Source of the DNA: CAZXFA01 sp964640085
GTDB lineage: Bacteria; Actinomycetota; UBA4738; HRBIN12
NCBI GenBank assembly: GCA_964640085.1
Contig: CAZXFA010000026.1
Span: 1-36,314 of the forward strand
Direction: 5' to 3'
Length of the DNA: 36,314 bases
Shown here: positions 30,219 through 36,314 of the stretch, piece after piece
Layout: every line of letters begins with the position of its first letter
How positions within the stretch are numbered: the first letter of the stretch is position 1
Position numbers and translations under genes: made by a program
Notes under the pieces: generated by a model
Seen by the model: the letters and a program-made list of their open reading frames with translations, nothing else
Told to the model about the DNA's origin: nothing
The model's database searches: none

Positions 30219-31849
30219 GGGGTTCCTCCTCGGACCCTTACCTCATCTCCTGAGACACTGCCCTCCATCACCAGGACCGATGAGATCGTCTCGCTGATCA
30301 GAGCATCTGCGTCCTCCTCGGCCAGTTCAGCCTGCGCCCTCATCCGCTTGGGGATCAGGGCGTAGACCGCCACGAGAGCAAGAAGGACGATGCCGGCTGC
30401 AGCGATGAACCCGACGTTGATGGCATCGACGAAGCTCTTGTCCGCGGCGCCGATGAGCCTGGTGGAGATGCCCGCCGGAAGTCCCGCGGCGATCGCTTCG
30501 ACCGCGGCGACGCTGTTTCCTACCGCCTCGGCGACGTTCGACGGCACCGTGCCGCTCACCGCGTCGATGACATCGGAGCGGTAGATATTGGTGACCACCG
30601 CGGCAATCGCAGCCACCCCGAGGGCACTACCGAGATTGCGGCTGAGGTCGTTCATGGCCGAGCCGACTCCGGCGTCGTTCACGGGCACCGAGGCCATGAT
30701 CGTGTCGGTCAACACTGGCATGCCGAACCCTGCTCCAAGGCCGAAGATCGAGATCCCGACCGCCGCCACCCAGTACGGGGTGTCGATGGCGATCTGAGTG
30801 AACAGCAACATCGCTCCCATGATGATCAGCGTGGACGCGATGACGACGGTTCGAGGACCCAGCTTCTTGACTGCCTCGCCGGCGATCCAGGCGCCGATCA
30901 CCATCCCGAAGGCGGAAGGCGTCAAGGCCAGGCCGGTGGCGAACGCGCTGCGGTCCTGGACTATCTGGAAGAACTGGGTGAGGAAGAAGAAGATCGAGAT
31001 CATGCCCATGAAGGTCAACAACTGGACCAGGAAGGCTCCGGTGAAGTCCTTCTGCTTGAAGTAGGGGAGGGGAAGCATCGGATAGCGAGCGCGGGACTCG
31101 ACCACCGCGAACGAACTCAGGAGCACCCCACCGACCGTGAACGCGCCGATGATCTCCCCCGACGTCCAGCCGGCCTCACCGCCCTGGAGGACTCCGTAGA
31201 CGACCGCGAGTACTCCGCTCGTAGAGAGAAGGGCGCCCGGCACGTCGAGCGGGAGGCGCCGCTCGTCGCTTGACTCGGGGATGAAGCGGAGTCCATAGAG
31301 GCCGAGTGCGACGAGTGGCACATGCATCCAGAACACGGCGTTCCAGCTGATCCTGTCCACGAGGACTCCCCCCAAGGCAGGACCGACGAAGATCGAGAGG
31401 CTAGCGATGGCGGTCCATGTTGCGATCGCCTTGGCGCGCTCCTCTCTCGGGAACACGTCAGTGATGATTGACAGCGTCGAGGGCACGGCGAATGCCGCTC
31501 CGAAGCCTTGTATCCCTCGCATGATGATCAGGAAGGTGGTGTTGTCCGCCAGCGCGGCTCCGGCGGCCCCTGCTCCAAACAGGACCAACCCCGTCCCCAG
31601 GGCTTTGCGGCGCCCGTAGCGATCACCGGTGCTTCCCGCCACCAACAGGAAGCCAGCGAGGATCAGCGCGTACATGTTGACGATCCACGCCAGCGCCGAG
31701 TTGGAAGCGGCCAGGTCCCGCGCCATGGCGGGCAGAGCCGTGTTGACGACATCCATGTCGAGGAAGACCATGAAGGTAGTCAGTGAGAGGAACCCGAGAA
31801 CCAGTCCCTTCCTCGGCTCCGTTCGGGCTGTTCTGTCATTGCCCATCAT
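30215..31849 (-). CDS. MFS multidrug efflux transporter, DHA2 (EmrB/QacA) family
   Basis: The 544-residue protein has the 14-helix layout of DHA2 drug:proton antiporters. It shows motif D1-like LTTFMVFLDMDVVNTALPAMARDL, WIVNMYALILAGFLLVAGSTGDRYGRRKALGTGLVLF (motif A), the motif C region FVGPALGGVLVDRISWNAVFWMHVPL (the W-W-F-IN pattern of the family, here with FWMHVP) and a C-terminal hydrophilic tail. The start ATGATG at 31849 with AAGGAGGGG lies inside the last codons of the tetR gene (14-base overlap), so it is coupled to its likely repressor. The substrate is unknown; TetR-linked DHA2 pumps usually export drugs or cationic dyes. Confidence 0.93.
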   Translation of the reverse strand: MMGNDRTARTEPRKGLVLGFLSLTTFMVFLDMDVVNTALPAMARDLAASNSALAWIVNMYALILAGFLLVAGSTGDRYGRRKALGTGLVLFGAGAAGAALADNTTFLIIMRGIQGFGAAFAVPSTLSIITDVFPREERAKAIATWTAIASLSIFVGPALGGVLVDRISWNAVFWMHVPLVALGLYGLRFIPESSDERRLPLDVPGALLSTSGVLAVVYGVLQGGEAGWTSGEIIGAFTVGGVLLSSFAVVESRARYPMLPLPYFKQKDFTGAFLVQLLTFMGMISIFFFLTQFFQIVQDRSAFATGLALTPSAFGMVIGAWIAGEAVKKLGPRTVVIASTLIIMGAMLLFTQIAIDTPYWVAAVGISIFGLGAGFGMPVLTDTIMASVPVNDAGVGSAMNDLSRNLGSALGVAAIAAVVTNIYRSDVIDAVSGTVPSNVAEAVGNSVAAVEAIAAGLPAGISTRLIGAADKSFVDAINVGFIAAAGIVLLALVAVYALIPKRMRAQAELAEEDADALISETISSVLVMEGSVSGDEVRVRGGTP

Positions 31850-32561
31850 CCCCTCCTTGCTCTTCGAGCTCGTCGAGTGCGCCGGCGTCACGGATGGATT
31901 CGCGTCGCGGATGTGCCCTGGCTTCACCAGACGGCGTCTCGAGGGCGTCACCCGGCCTGAGGCCGCGAAACGCTAGGGCGACCTGTCGGTGCTCCTCTGC
32001 GTGAACCTCTTCGCTGGTCAAGCTCTCGACACTGATGAAGACGATGAGATTCGCAACGACTGTCGAGAAGAGGAGAGCGGTCGCCTCATCGATTGAGATA
32101 TCCGACGCGATCAGTCCCTCGCGCTGGAAATGGGCGAGGATGGCGCGAAGTTGCTCCATCAGCCGCTCATCGATCTCCAGAAGCTCAGGCATCAGGTCAT
32201 CGGAGCTGCGGCCGAACGAGGCGCGCACCACCTCTCGCATCAGGTCGCGCCCGAGATCGAGGTAGACGTCGAGGTAGACGTCGATCACGCGGGTGGCTGC
32301 GACGACCGGATCGTCACCAGGATCCTCCACCACGGGGGTGCCCCGCCTCGCGACCGCCTCGACGTCTTCGGCGACGATTGCGAGGAGAAGCGCGGTCTTG
32401 GATCCGAAGTAGTTGTAGAGCGTGCCCACCGACACCTCTGCGGCGGCAGCCACATCCTCCATCGTGGTGTCCTCGAAGGTGCTCCTGGTGAACAGCCGGG
32501 CGGCCACGCGCAGAATCCGGTCCCTGGTCCGTTCCTTCTTCCGTTCCCGAAGACCGACCAT
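31836..32561 (-). CDS. TetR-family transcriptional regulator
   Basis: The 241-residue protein has a canonical TetR N-terminal HTH (about 8-58: ERTRDRILRVAARLFTRSTFEDTTMEDVAAAAEVSVGTLYNYFGSKTALL) and a helical ligand-binding C-terminus. A 15-base tandem duplication encodes VYLDVYLD at about 95-102, an unusual repeat in helix 5-6. The C-terminal about 35 residues (ALETPSGEARAHPRRES, DELEEQGGDDGQ) are hydrophilic and probably disordered. It is translationally coupled to the MFS gene downstream and preceded by a strong promoter, so it most likely represses its own operon and responds to the pump's substrate. Confidence 0.93.
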   Translation of the reverse strand: MVGLRERKKERTRDRILRVAARLFTRSTFEDTTMEDVAAAAEVSVGTLYNYFGSKTALLLAIVAEDVEAVARRGTPVVEDPGDDPVVAATRVIDVYLDVYLDLGRDLMREVVRASFGRSSDDLMPELLEIDERLMEQLRAILAHFQREGLIASDISIDEATALLFSTVVANLIVFISVESLTSEEVHAEEHRQVALAFRGLRPGDALETPSGEARAHPRRESIRDAGALDELEEQGGDDGQ

Positions 32562-32591
32562 GAATTCCCTCTATTTTTGTACCTGCATTGA

Positions 32592-32620
32592 AATTTAGAC
32601 TACATTCAGAAAGGTGTCAA
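32592..32620 (-). promoter_or_regulatory. Sigma-70-type promoter of the tetR-MFS operon
   Basis: On the minus strand TTGACA (32615-32620) and TAAATT (32592-32597) are spaced by exactly 17 bases. This is the best -35/-10 pair in the window and lies in a locally AT-rich patch. Transcription would start near 32585, giving a 24-nt leader before the ATG at 32561. No clear TetR palindrome was found. Confidence 0.65.
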
Positions 32621-32721
32621 CCCAGGGAGCGACCCCCCCGTCCTCTTCGTCAGGGAAGGTAGACACAAAGCTCTGACCAGCACCTTCGGAGGTCAGGGAT
32701 GGTTCGAGGGGTCCGAGCCTG

Positions 32722-32768
32722 TGGGCGCTGGAGGATTCGAACCTCCGCCCTCTTCCTTGTAAGGGAAG
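32722..32768 (-). other. 3' half of a tRNA-Val(UAC) gene without its 5' half; likely integration (att) scar
   Basis: Read on the minus strand: the anticodon arm CTTCC-CTTACAA-GGAAG (32752-32768, anticodon TAC), a 5-base variable loop AGGGC, the T arm GGAGG-TTCGAAT-CCTCC (32730-32746), the 3' acceptor strand AGCGCCC (32723-32729) and discriminator A (32722). All stems pair perfectly. The matching 5' acceptor GGGCGCT and a D arm are absent upstream; the sequence before the anticodon stem is unrelated. Integrases commonly recombine in the anticodon-to-T-arm part of tRNA genes, leaving such a copy at the far end of the element. The flanks 32622-32721 and 32769-32999 show no gene. Confidence 0.8.
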
Positions 32769-32999
32769 CCGAAGGTGCTGGAAGTGGCCTCGGGACGTGG
32801 TTCCAGGCACGTACTGCAACTGTGTGATTCGGTCAGAACGTGACCGCACGCGACTCAGACGTGACTCATTCGCCCAGGATGCGCGCGTCCGGCTGGGGTC
32901 ACGGTCACCTTCGGCGGTCCTCGGGGAAGCCGTGGAGTCGATTCCTCCGCGACGGTCACGCCCTCAGACGAACGGCTGAGTCCCGGATCGATCCACGGA

Positions 33000-33422
33000 T
33001 CAGATGACCGAGCCGCCGTGCCAGGCCGCGGGTCGGCATGGAGCTGTGTACGAGTCACGAGCGAGGTCGATCGGGAGTTGGAACACGCCCTGCCCGTGAC
33101 GCCCCGGCGGCGCGTCGAAGCCGCTGGGTCGCCGGTGGCCGGCCGGTGAGCCCGGGATGAATCCCGAGTAGACGATCCGTCCCGATGGATCGAGCGCCAG
33201 TAGCGTGCAGAACACCTTGGCGTCTTCTTGGCCCGGGTTCACCGTGAAGACACGGCAGCAGCCGTCCGAGCCGCGCACCGCAACGAGCACCAGCCGCACC
33301 CCCGCCGGCGCGGCGCTGGGTGCGGGCGTGTCCGCCTCCTCGTCGATCGCGGATGAGGTGCAGGGCTGGAGCGAGACCGACATCACCAACAAGGGCAACG
33401 CCCACCGGAGGATCCTGCCCAT
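33000..33422 (-). CDS. Small exported protein of unknown function
   Basis: The 140-residue protein begins MGRILRWALPLLVMSVSLQPCTSSA, a Sec-type signal peptide; the Cys at 21 is not in a good lipobox, so it is more likely secreted than lipid-anchored. The mature part contains VRLVLVAVRGSDGCCRVFTVNPGQEDAKVFCTLLALDPSGRIVYSGFIPGSP, with four to five cysteines that may form disulfides, and a Pro/Arg-rich tail. I do not recognise it. A TAGGAT -10 (33432-33437) ends 9 bases before the ATG, supporting the start. It is divergent from the broken methyltransferase gene. Confidence 0.6.
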   Translation of the reverse strand: MGRILRWALPLLVMSVSLQPCTSSAIDEEADTPAPSAAPAGVRLVLVAVRGSDGCCRVFTVNPGQEDAKVFCTLLALDPSGRIVYSGFIPGSPAGHRRPSGFDAPPGRHGQGVFQLPIDLARDSYTAPCRPAAWHGGSVI

Positions 33423-33431
33423 GTCCGATGG

Positions 33432-33465
33432 ATCCTAGGCCCTGTCGCGAGCGGCGCACTAGCGT
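33432..33465. promoter_or_regulatory. Divergent -10 elements for the exported protein and methyltransferase genes
   Basis: Minus strand TAGGAT (33432-33437), 9 bases before the ATG at 33422. Plus strand TAGCGT (33460-33465), 8 bases before the ATG at 33474. Both imply leaderless or nearly leaderless mRNAs. Confidence 0.5.
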
Positions 33466-33473
33466 TGCGGAAC

Positions 33474-34253
33474 ATGGAGACCAACGACCACGCCCTCGTG
33501 AACAGAGCCTCCTGGACGAGGACGCGCCAAACTGGATCCAGCGAGGACGCGAGGCCTGGGCGAGGGAGGAACCGGTTTGGGGCAAGGGAAATCGCGAGTC
33601 CGAACTTCACTTGCTGCCTGACCTTGCAGGGCTCGACGCTATCGAGCTGGGCTGCGGGACCGCCTACGTCTCGGCCTGGCTGATACGTCGGGGCGCGCGG
33701 GTAGTCGGCCTCGACATCTCGTCGAACCAGCTCTCGACCGCCCGGATGCTCCAGGAAGAGTTCGGTCTTCGCTTCCCGCTTGTGCATGCCGACGCGGAGC
33801 GTGCGCCGTTCGCCGACGAGAGCTTCGACTTCGCGATCTCCCAGTACGGCGCCGCGATCTGGTGCGACCCGTATCGGTGGATCCCGGAGGCCTCACGGAT
33901 CTTGCGGAGGGGCGGTCGTCTCGTGTTCGAGACCGGCTCCCCTCTTGTGATGTGTTGCTATCCAACAGACGACGACGAGGCGCCAGCGGACTCGCGCCTC
34001 CATCGAGACTACTTCGGCATGCACCGGTTCGAGTGGCGTGGACCGAGCGGAGCCGTCGAGGACATCGAGTTTCGGATCGGACACGGTGACATGGTTGCGA
34101 CTCCTACGTTCGAGCGGCTTCGAGATCGAGGACCTCATCGAGATCCAGGCACCCAGCGAAGGCGCAGACCCACAGGCTCAGCCATACATCCCAGTGGAGT
34201 GGGCGAGGCGATGGCCTAGTGCGGAGGCGTGGAAGGTGCGCAAGCTCGCCTAG
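33474..34253 (+). pseudogene. Class I SAM methyltransferase gene broken by two compensating single-base indels
   Basis: Read through two frame changes, the gene encodes a complete 259-residue methyltransferase: METNDHALVNRASWTR, then DAPNWIQRGREAWAREEPVWG, ESELHLLPDLAGLDAIELGCGTAYVSAWLIRRGARVVGLDIS (motif I), DAERAPFADESFDFAISQYGAAIWCDPYRWIPEASRILRRGG, RDYFGMHRFEW, then LRLLRSSGFEIEDLIEIQAP and EWARRWPSAEAWKVRK. The first shift is at about 33519-33521, where a G appears missing from AGG-GAC. The second is near 34091, where one extra A appears in GAC-TGG. The net effect restores the first frame. Either the gene decayed recently or the assembly has two errors; the codons between remain good. 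Substrate unknown. Confidence 0.8.
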
Positions 34254-34352
34254 CGAATCCAGATCCGGAATATGCAAGTGGAGGCCGCCCACGCCGGAGC
34301 GTGCGAACGGTTTGAACCCATCATTTGAGCTCGGGATCGAGCTGCCGCCCGC

Positions 34353-34367
34353 CCCGGAACCTCCGGG
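34353..34367. terminator. Hairpin between the methyltransferase and SGNH genes
   Basis: CCCGGA-ACC-TCCGGG, a perfect 6-bp stem with a 3-base loop, lies in the 173-base gap between two convergent genes. No T-run follows on either side. It could stop transcription weakly from both. Confidence 0.3.
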
Positions 34368-34426
34368 CCACTACGTCACTACTTATGTCCACGGCGACGT
34401 CCCGGAGACCGCTGGCCACAGCCCTC

Positions 34427-35251
34427 CTACGTCGAGGCTTGTCCGATGGGTGCCAGGCCGGTCCTGATCAGCAACTCAGCGATGAGCCGCTGTCCTTTGC
34501 TGCTGGCGTAGCAACAGTCCTGCAGGTTCATCAAGCCTGTCTTGTAGGCGTCCTCGGTGCCGCTGCCGCCGTTGAAGGCGTGAAGCACATCGACGCAGCG
34601 ACCTCCGTACTTCTCCATCGTTGCGCAGATGATCTCTGTCTCCGTGGCGGCCTGGTAGAGGCTGATCTCGGGCGTGACGAAGGAAGGGATCACGCTCTCC
34701 GCACCGGGCAGGGCGTTCGGGAGCGTTATCGCACGGATGATCGTTGGCGCTGCGCCCCTCAGCTCTCGGACCCTGGCGACGATCGCGTCGAAGTTCTGTC
34801 CGAACGCGTGCAGGACGGGTACGTAGCACGCCTTGCCCTTGCAGGCGCCGGCTTGGAGGTTGGAGTCCCCGGTGTTCAGGTCTGCTCCGCCGATCCCGAT
34901 CAGGACGACTTCCGCGTTCGCGACGGCGGTCTGGGTCGTCTCGTCAGAGCCCAGGTCCGAGAGCAGTTCGTCGCTCGTCTTGCCCTCTACCGCCAGGTTC
35001 TGTACCTGCACTGGGACACCGATCTTCTGCTCAAGCAACCGCCCATAGTTGCCGACCCATCCCACTCCTGACGGATCGCCCGAGCCGGTCGTGTCGGAGT
35101 CGCCGAGGGCGACCACTTGCCAGTTCGCCACACCCGTCGCCGATGGTTGCGTCGTGGCGACGGCTGCCGACGACGCAGGCGGAGAACTCCCACACGCGGT
35201 CAAGGCCCAAACCGCCGCCAGCATCAGCATGCTCAACAGCCGAACGCGCAT
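34427..35251 (-). CDS. SGNH/GDSL-hydrolase-like lipoprotein with altered catalytic motifs
   Basis: The 274-residue protein has a lipoprotein signal (MRVRLLSMLMLAAVWALTAC, Cys 20) and an SGNH-like fold. Block I is VALGDSDTTGSGDPSG with the candidate nucleophile Ser 52. NLAVEGKTSDELLSDL is the block II-like region with its Gly. VVLIGIGGADLN stands where block III normally has GxND, so the Asn is replaced. The final block reads LQDCCYASSKGQRLIAELL, where the usual DxxH has Tyr in place of His. Two to three of the four signature residues thus differ, so hydrolase activity is uncertain. It would be anchored on the outer face of the membrane. ATG 35251 follows AGGTGGGGG. It converges with the broken methyltransferase gene. 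Confidence 0.8.
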   Translation of the reverse strand: MRVRLLSMLMLAAVWALTACGSSPPASSAAVATTQPSATGVANWQVVALGDSDTTGSGDPSGVGWVGNYGRLLEQKIGVPVQVQNLAVEGKTSDELLSDLGSDETTQTAVANAEVVLIGIGGADLNTGDSNLQAGACKGKACYVPVLHAFGQNFDAIVARVRELRGAAPTIIRAITLPNALPGAESVIPSFVTPEISLYQAATETEIICATMEKYGGRCVDVLHAFNGGSGTEDAYKTGLMNLQDCCYASSKGQRLIAELLIRTGLAPIGQAST

Positions 35252-35473
35252 GAGCCCCCCACCTCAGATTGATTGTTGATTATGCGCTGGGCAGTCAGAG
35301 CCGTCCAAGAGGTCGACCCGAAAGGGGGGCCTGTCCGGGTTCCTGCACAGCCGCGCCGCCCGCCACCCCAGCCCATCAGGTGGTAGACGGGTTAGGAGAT
35401 AAGGGTGGGCCGAACGCCGCCCCCCCCTCGCGTCAACGGTTCGGACTTGCGCCAAGGCCCTAGCGCCGCCCCT

Positions 35474-35500
35474 GGGGCGGCTCGGGTCTAGGGTCACGGG
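35474..35500 (+). other. Potential G-quadruplex 1
   Basis: Four G-runs (GGGG, GGG, GGG, GGG) with loops of 6, 4 and 4 bases, fitting the G3+N1-7 rule; another GGGG follows at 35509-35512. Confidence 0.5.
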
Positions 35501-35596
35501 TTCGGATCGGGGTCTTGGCCTTTGGGGAGGCCGAACCCCTTGGCGGCAACCCCCCACGCCTAACGCCCCCCGGGCGGATCGGGTTCTTGGAGGTCC

Positions 35597-35627
35597 GGGC
35601 CTTGGGGCCGGGGCTTGGGGGTTCGGG
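35597..35627 (+). other. Potential G-quadruplex 2
   Basis: Five G-runs (3, 4, 4, 5 and 3 Gs) with loops of 4, 2, 3 and 3 bases: a strong canonical G-quadruplex motif on the plus strand. Confidence 0.6.
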
Positions 35628-35908
35628 CGCTGGCGGCTGGACCGACCTGTTCGGTCGCTCCCAAACGCTGCACCCCCTGTAGTCTTCAGGTGAACCGCGG
35701 TGGGGAGCAGGATGGCTGCTTCTGAGGTGCTGTGGACGGATGTCGCTGATCCGGCGCGGGGATCGCGTGCCGCACCCGATGTACTGGGATGCGCTTCTCA
35801 AGCTTACTCAGGCGTGAAACGTCTGGCGCTTCCTCATCAGGAGATCGAGCAGTCCCCATTACAATCCGGCGGTACTCTGCTAACCCGCAGGGTCTCTCGC
35901 TCGCCGAC

Positions 35909-36211
35909 CTACTCGCTCAGCTTGCTCGCGAGGATGTCCACCTTCTCGATCGTTGGAGGCTCCGCTAGGAGTTCCTCGGCCTTCTGCATAAGCGCGGTGG
36001 CGATAGGCCCGGCTAGGTGCGCCTCTCGGCCCGACTCATCAGGGAAAACGTCGAAGATGCCGAATGTGGACGGACCCAGGCGGGTCGCGAACCATGCTGT
36101 TGTCATCCGCTCTTGCTGCGCAAGCGGCAGCGCTCCCGCTAGGAAACTCGCGACTTCCTCTTCCTTCCCCGGTTTCGCTTCGATCTTGACGAGGACTCCG
36201 ACGGTGACCAT
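35909..36211 (-). CDS. Antibiotic biosynthesis monooxygenase (ABM)-domain protein
   Basis: The 100-residue protein is a single ABM/YgiN-type ferredoxin-like domain: VTVGVLVKIEAKPGKEEEVASFLAGALPLAQQ, TTAWFATRLGPSTFGIFDVFPDESGREAHLAGPIATALM, then LAEPPTIEKVDILASKL. Members act as cofactor-free quinol or polyketide monooxygenases or as heme-binding proteins, usually as dimers. The specific substrate cannot be told here. The ATG at 36211 has AAGGAGGG nine bases upstream. No biosynthetic cluster is in view; the 103 bases to the window end hold no recognised feature. Confidence 0.88.
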   Translation of the reverse strand: MVTVGVLVKIEAKPGKEEEVASFLAGALPLAQQERMTTAWFATRLGPSTFGIFDVFPDESGREAHLAGPIATALMQKAEELLAEPPTIEKVDILASKLSE

Positions 36212-36314
36212 GGCGACTCCCTCCTTCGACTACTCACCCACGGTACTAGGCGATCACGGGAGTGACCCTGCCGCAGCGATCGCTCGCCGTACCGCTACCG
36301 AGGGCAGGAGGGCA

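Larger units (their letters stand above)
35264..35908. other. Gene-free stretch, very G/C-run rich on its left side
   Basis: Open frames exist here only as Pro/Arg-rich antisense readings of G-runs (for example a minus-strand frame at 35460-35801), with no ribosome-binding site or family resemblance. The left two thirds (to about 35650) have long G and C runs, including eight consecutive Cs at 35420-35427 and several hairpins (GCCGCCC/GGGCGGC; GGCCT/AGGCC). The right third is of ordinary composition; a 25-codon plus-strand frame starting at 35739 (MSLIRRGDRVPHPMYWDALL) could be a gene scrap but is not supported. Confidence 0.6.

Noticed and set aside
32595..32849. 84-residue minus-strand frame across the tRNA fragment
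   Set aside because: It is the translation of the tRNA remnant (RGRRFESSSAH pattern) and has no ribosome-binding site.
32722..32850. Intact tRNA gene with an intron
   Set aside because: Bacterial tRNA introns interrupt the anticodon loop or stem. Here everything 5' of the anticodon stem is missing and no 5' acceptor GGGCGCT was found nearby.
35460..35801. 113-residue minus-strand frame
   Set aside because: Pro/Arg-rich composition is a direct result of the G-runs on the other strand; no start signal or family resemblance.
1..36314. CRISPR array, insertion sequence, transposase, integrase, restriction or retron-like defence system
   Set aside because: I saw no regularly spaced repeats, no DDE or tyrosine/serine recombinase motifs and no reverse transcriptase in any frame inspected.

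Overview
This 36.3 kb window is high-GC and gene-dense. It looks like the chromosome of an actinomycete-like bacterium, probably an uncultured or deep-branching Actinomycetota. The support is: rnpB next to an RNase HI-like gene and a CdsZ-type zinc-ribbon gene, a CsoR/CopA copper operon with a classic CsoR operator, a near-perfect Gram-positive/mycobacterial type LexA box, and many promoters whose -10 hexamer (TANNNT) lies only 6-11 nt before the start codon, as in leaderless actinobacterial mRNAs. The two-subunit E1 enzymes (instead of AceE) argue against a typical Streptomyces or Mycobacterium. No taxonomic search was possible.

Left part (1-5.4 kb): an iron-sulfur group on the minus strand (sufT-like, a rhodanese, and sufB cut by the window edge), a NarL/LuxR response regulator, a lipoprotein, and gcvT. 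Centre-left (5.4-20.4 kb): a lipoate-centred block. It holds lpd, E1 alpha, E1 beta, E2 and lipB in one tight plus-strand run, followed by a class III aminotransferase that starts inside lipB. Beyond a minus-strand copper block (csoR, copA, thioredoxin-TPR, methyltransferase) and an unusual acyl-carrier-protein/PlsC fusion come a second E1 alpha/beta pair of the branched-chain type and lipA. One E3 and one E2 may therefore serve several lipoyl enzymes (pyruvate and branched-chain 2-oxoacid dehydrogenases, glycine cleavage), with lipB and lipA making the cofactor.

Centre-right (20.4-27.6 kb): rnpB, a lipoprotein, RNase H, zinc-ribbon protein, a 4-OT-like tautomerase, a LexA box before a small membrane protein, a lone oligopeptide-type permease, greA, a sulfite-oxidase-family molybdoenzyme and an MBL-fold hydrolase.

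Right part (27.6-36.3 kb): an accessory, decaying region. It has a secreted P-domain/IPT protein, a frameshifted HTH gene, a coupled run of two tiny ORFs and a truncated DUF3307 gene facing a truncated HesB-like gene, an MFS/TetR efflux pair, and the 3' half of a tRNA-Val gene without its 5' half (a likely integration scar). Beyond it lie a small exported protein, a methyltransferase broken by two compensating frameshifts, an SGNH-type lipoprotein, a G-quadruplex-rich gene-free stretch and a small monooxygenase. I found no CRISPR array, no transposase, no integrase and no clearly new defence system. The most notable items are the tRNA scar, the ACP-PlsC fusion carrying the csoR operator in its 3' end, the LexA site, the ATGA-linked mini-ORFs and the leaderless promoter pattern.
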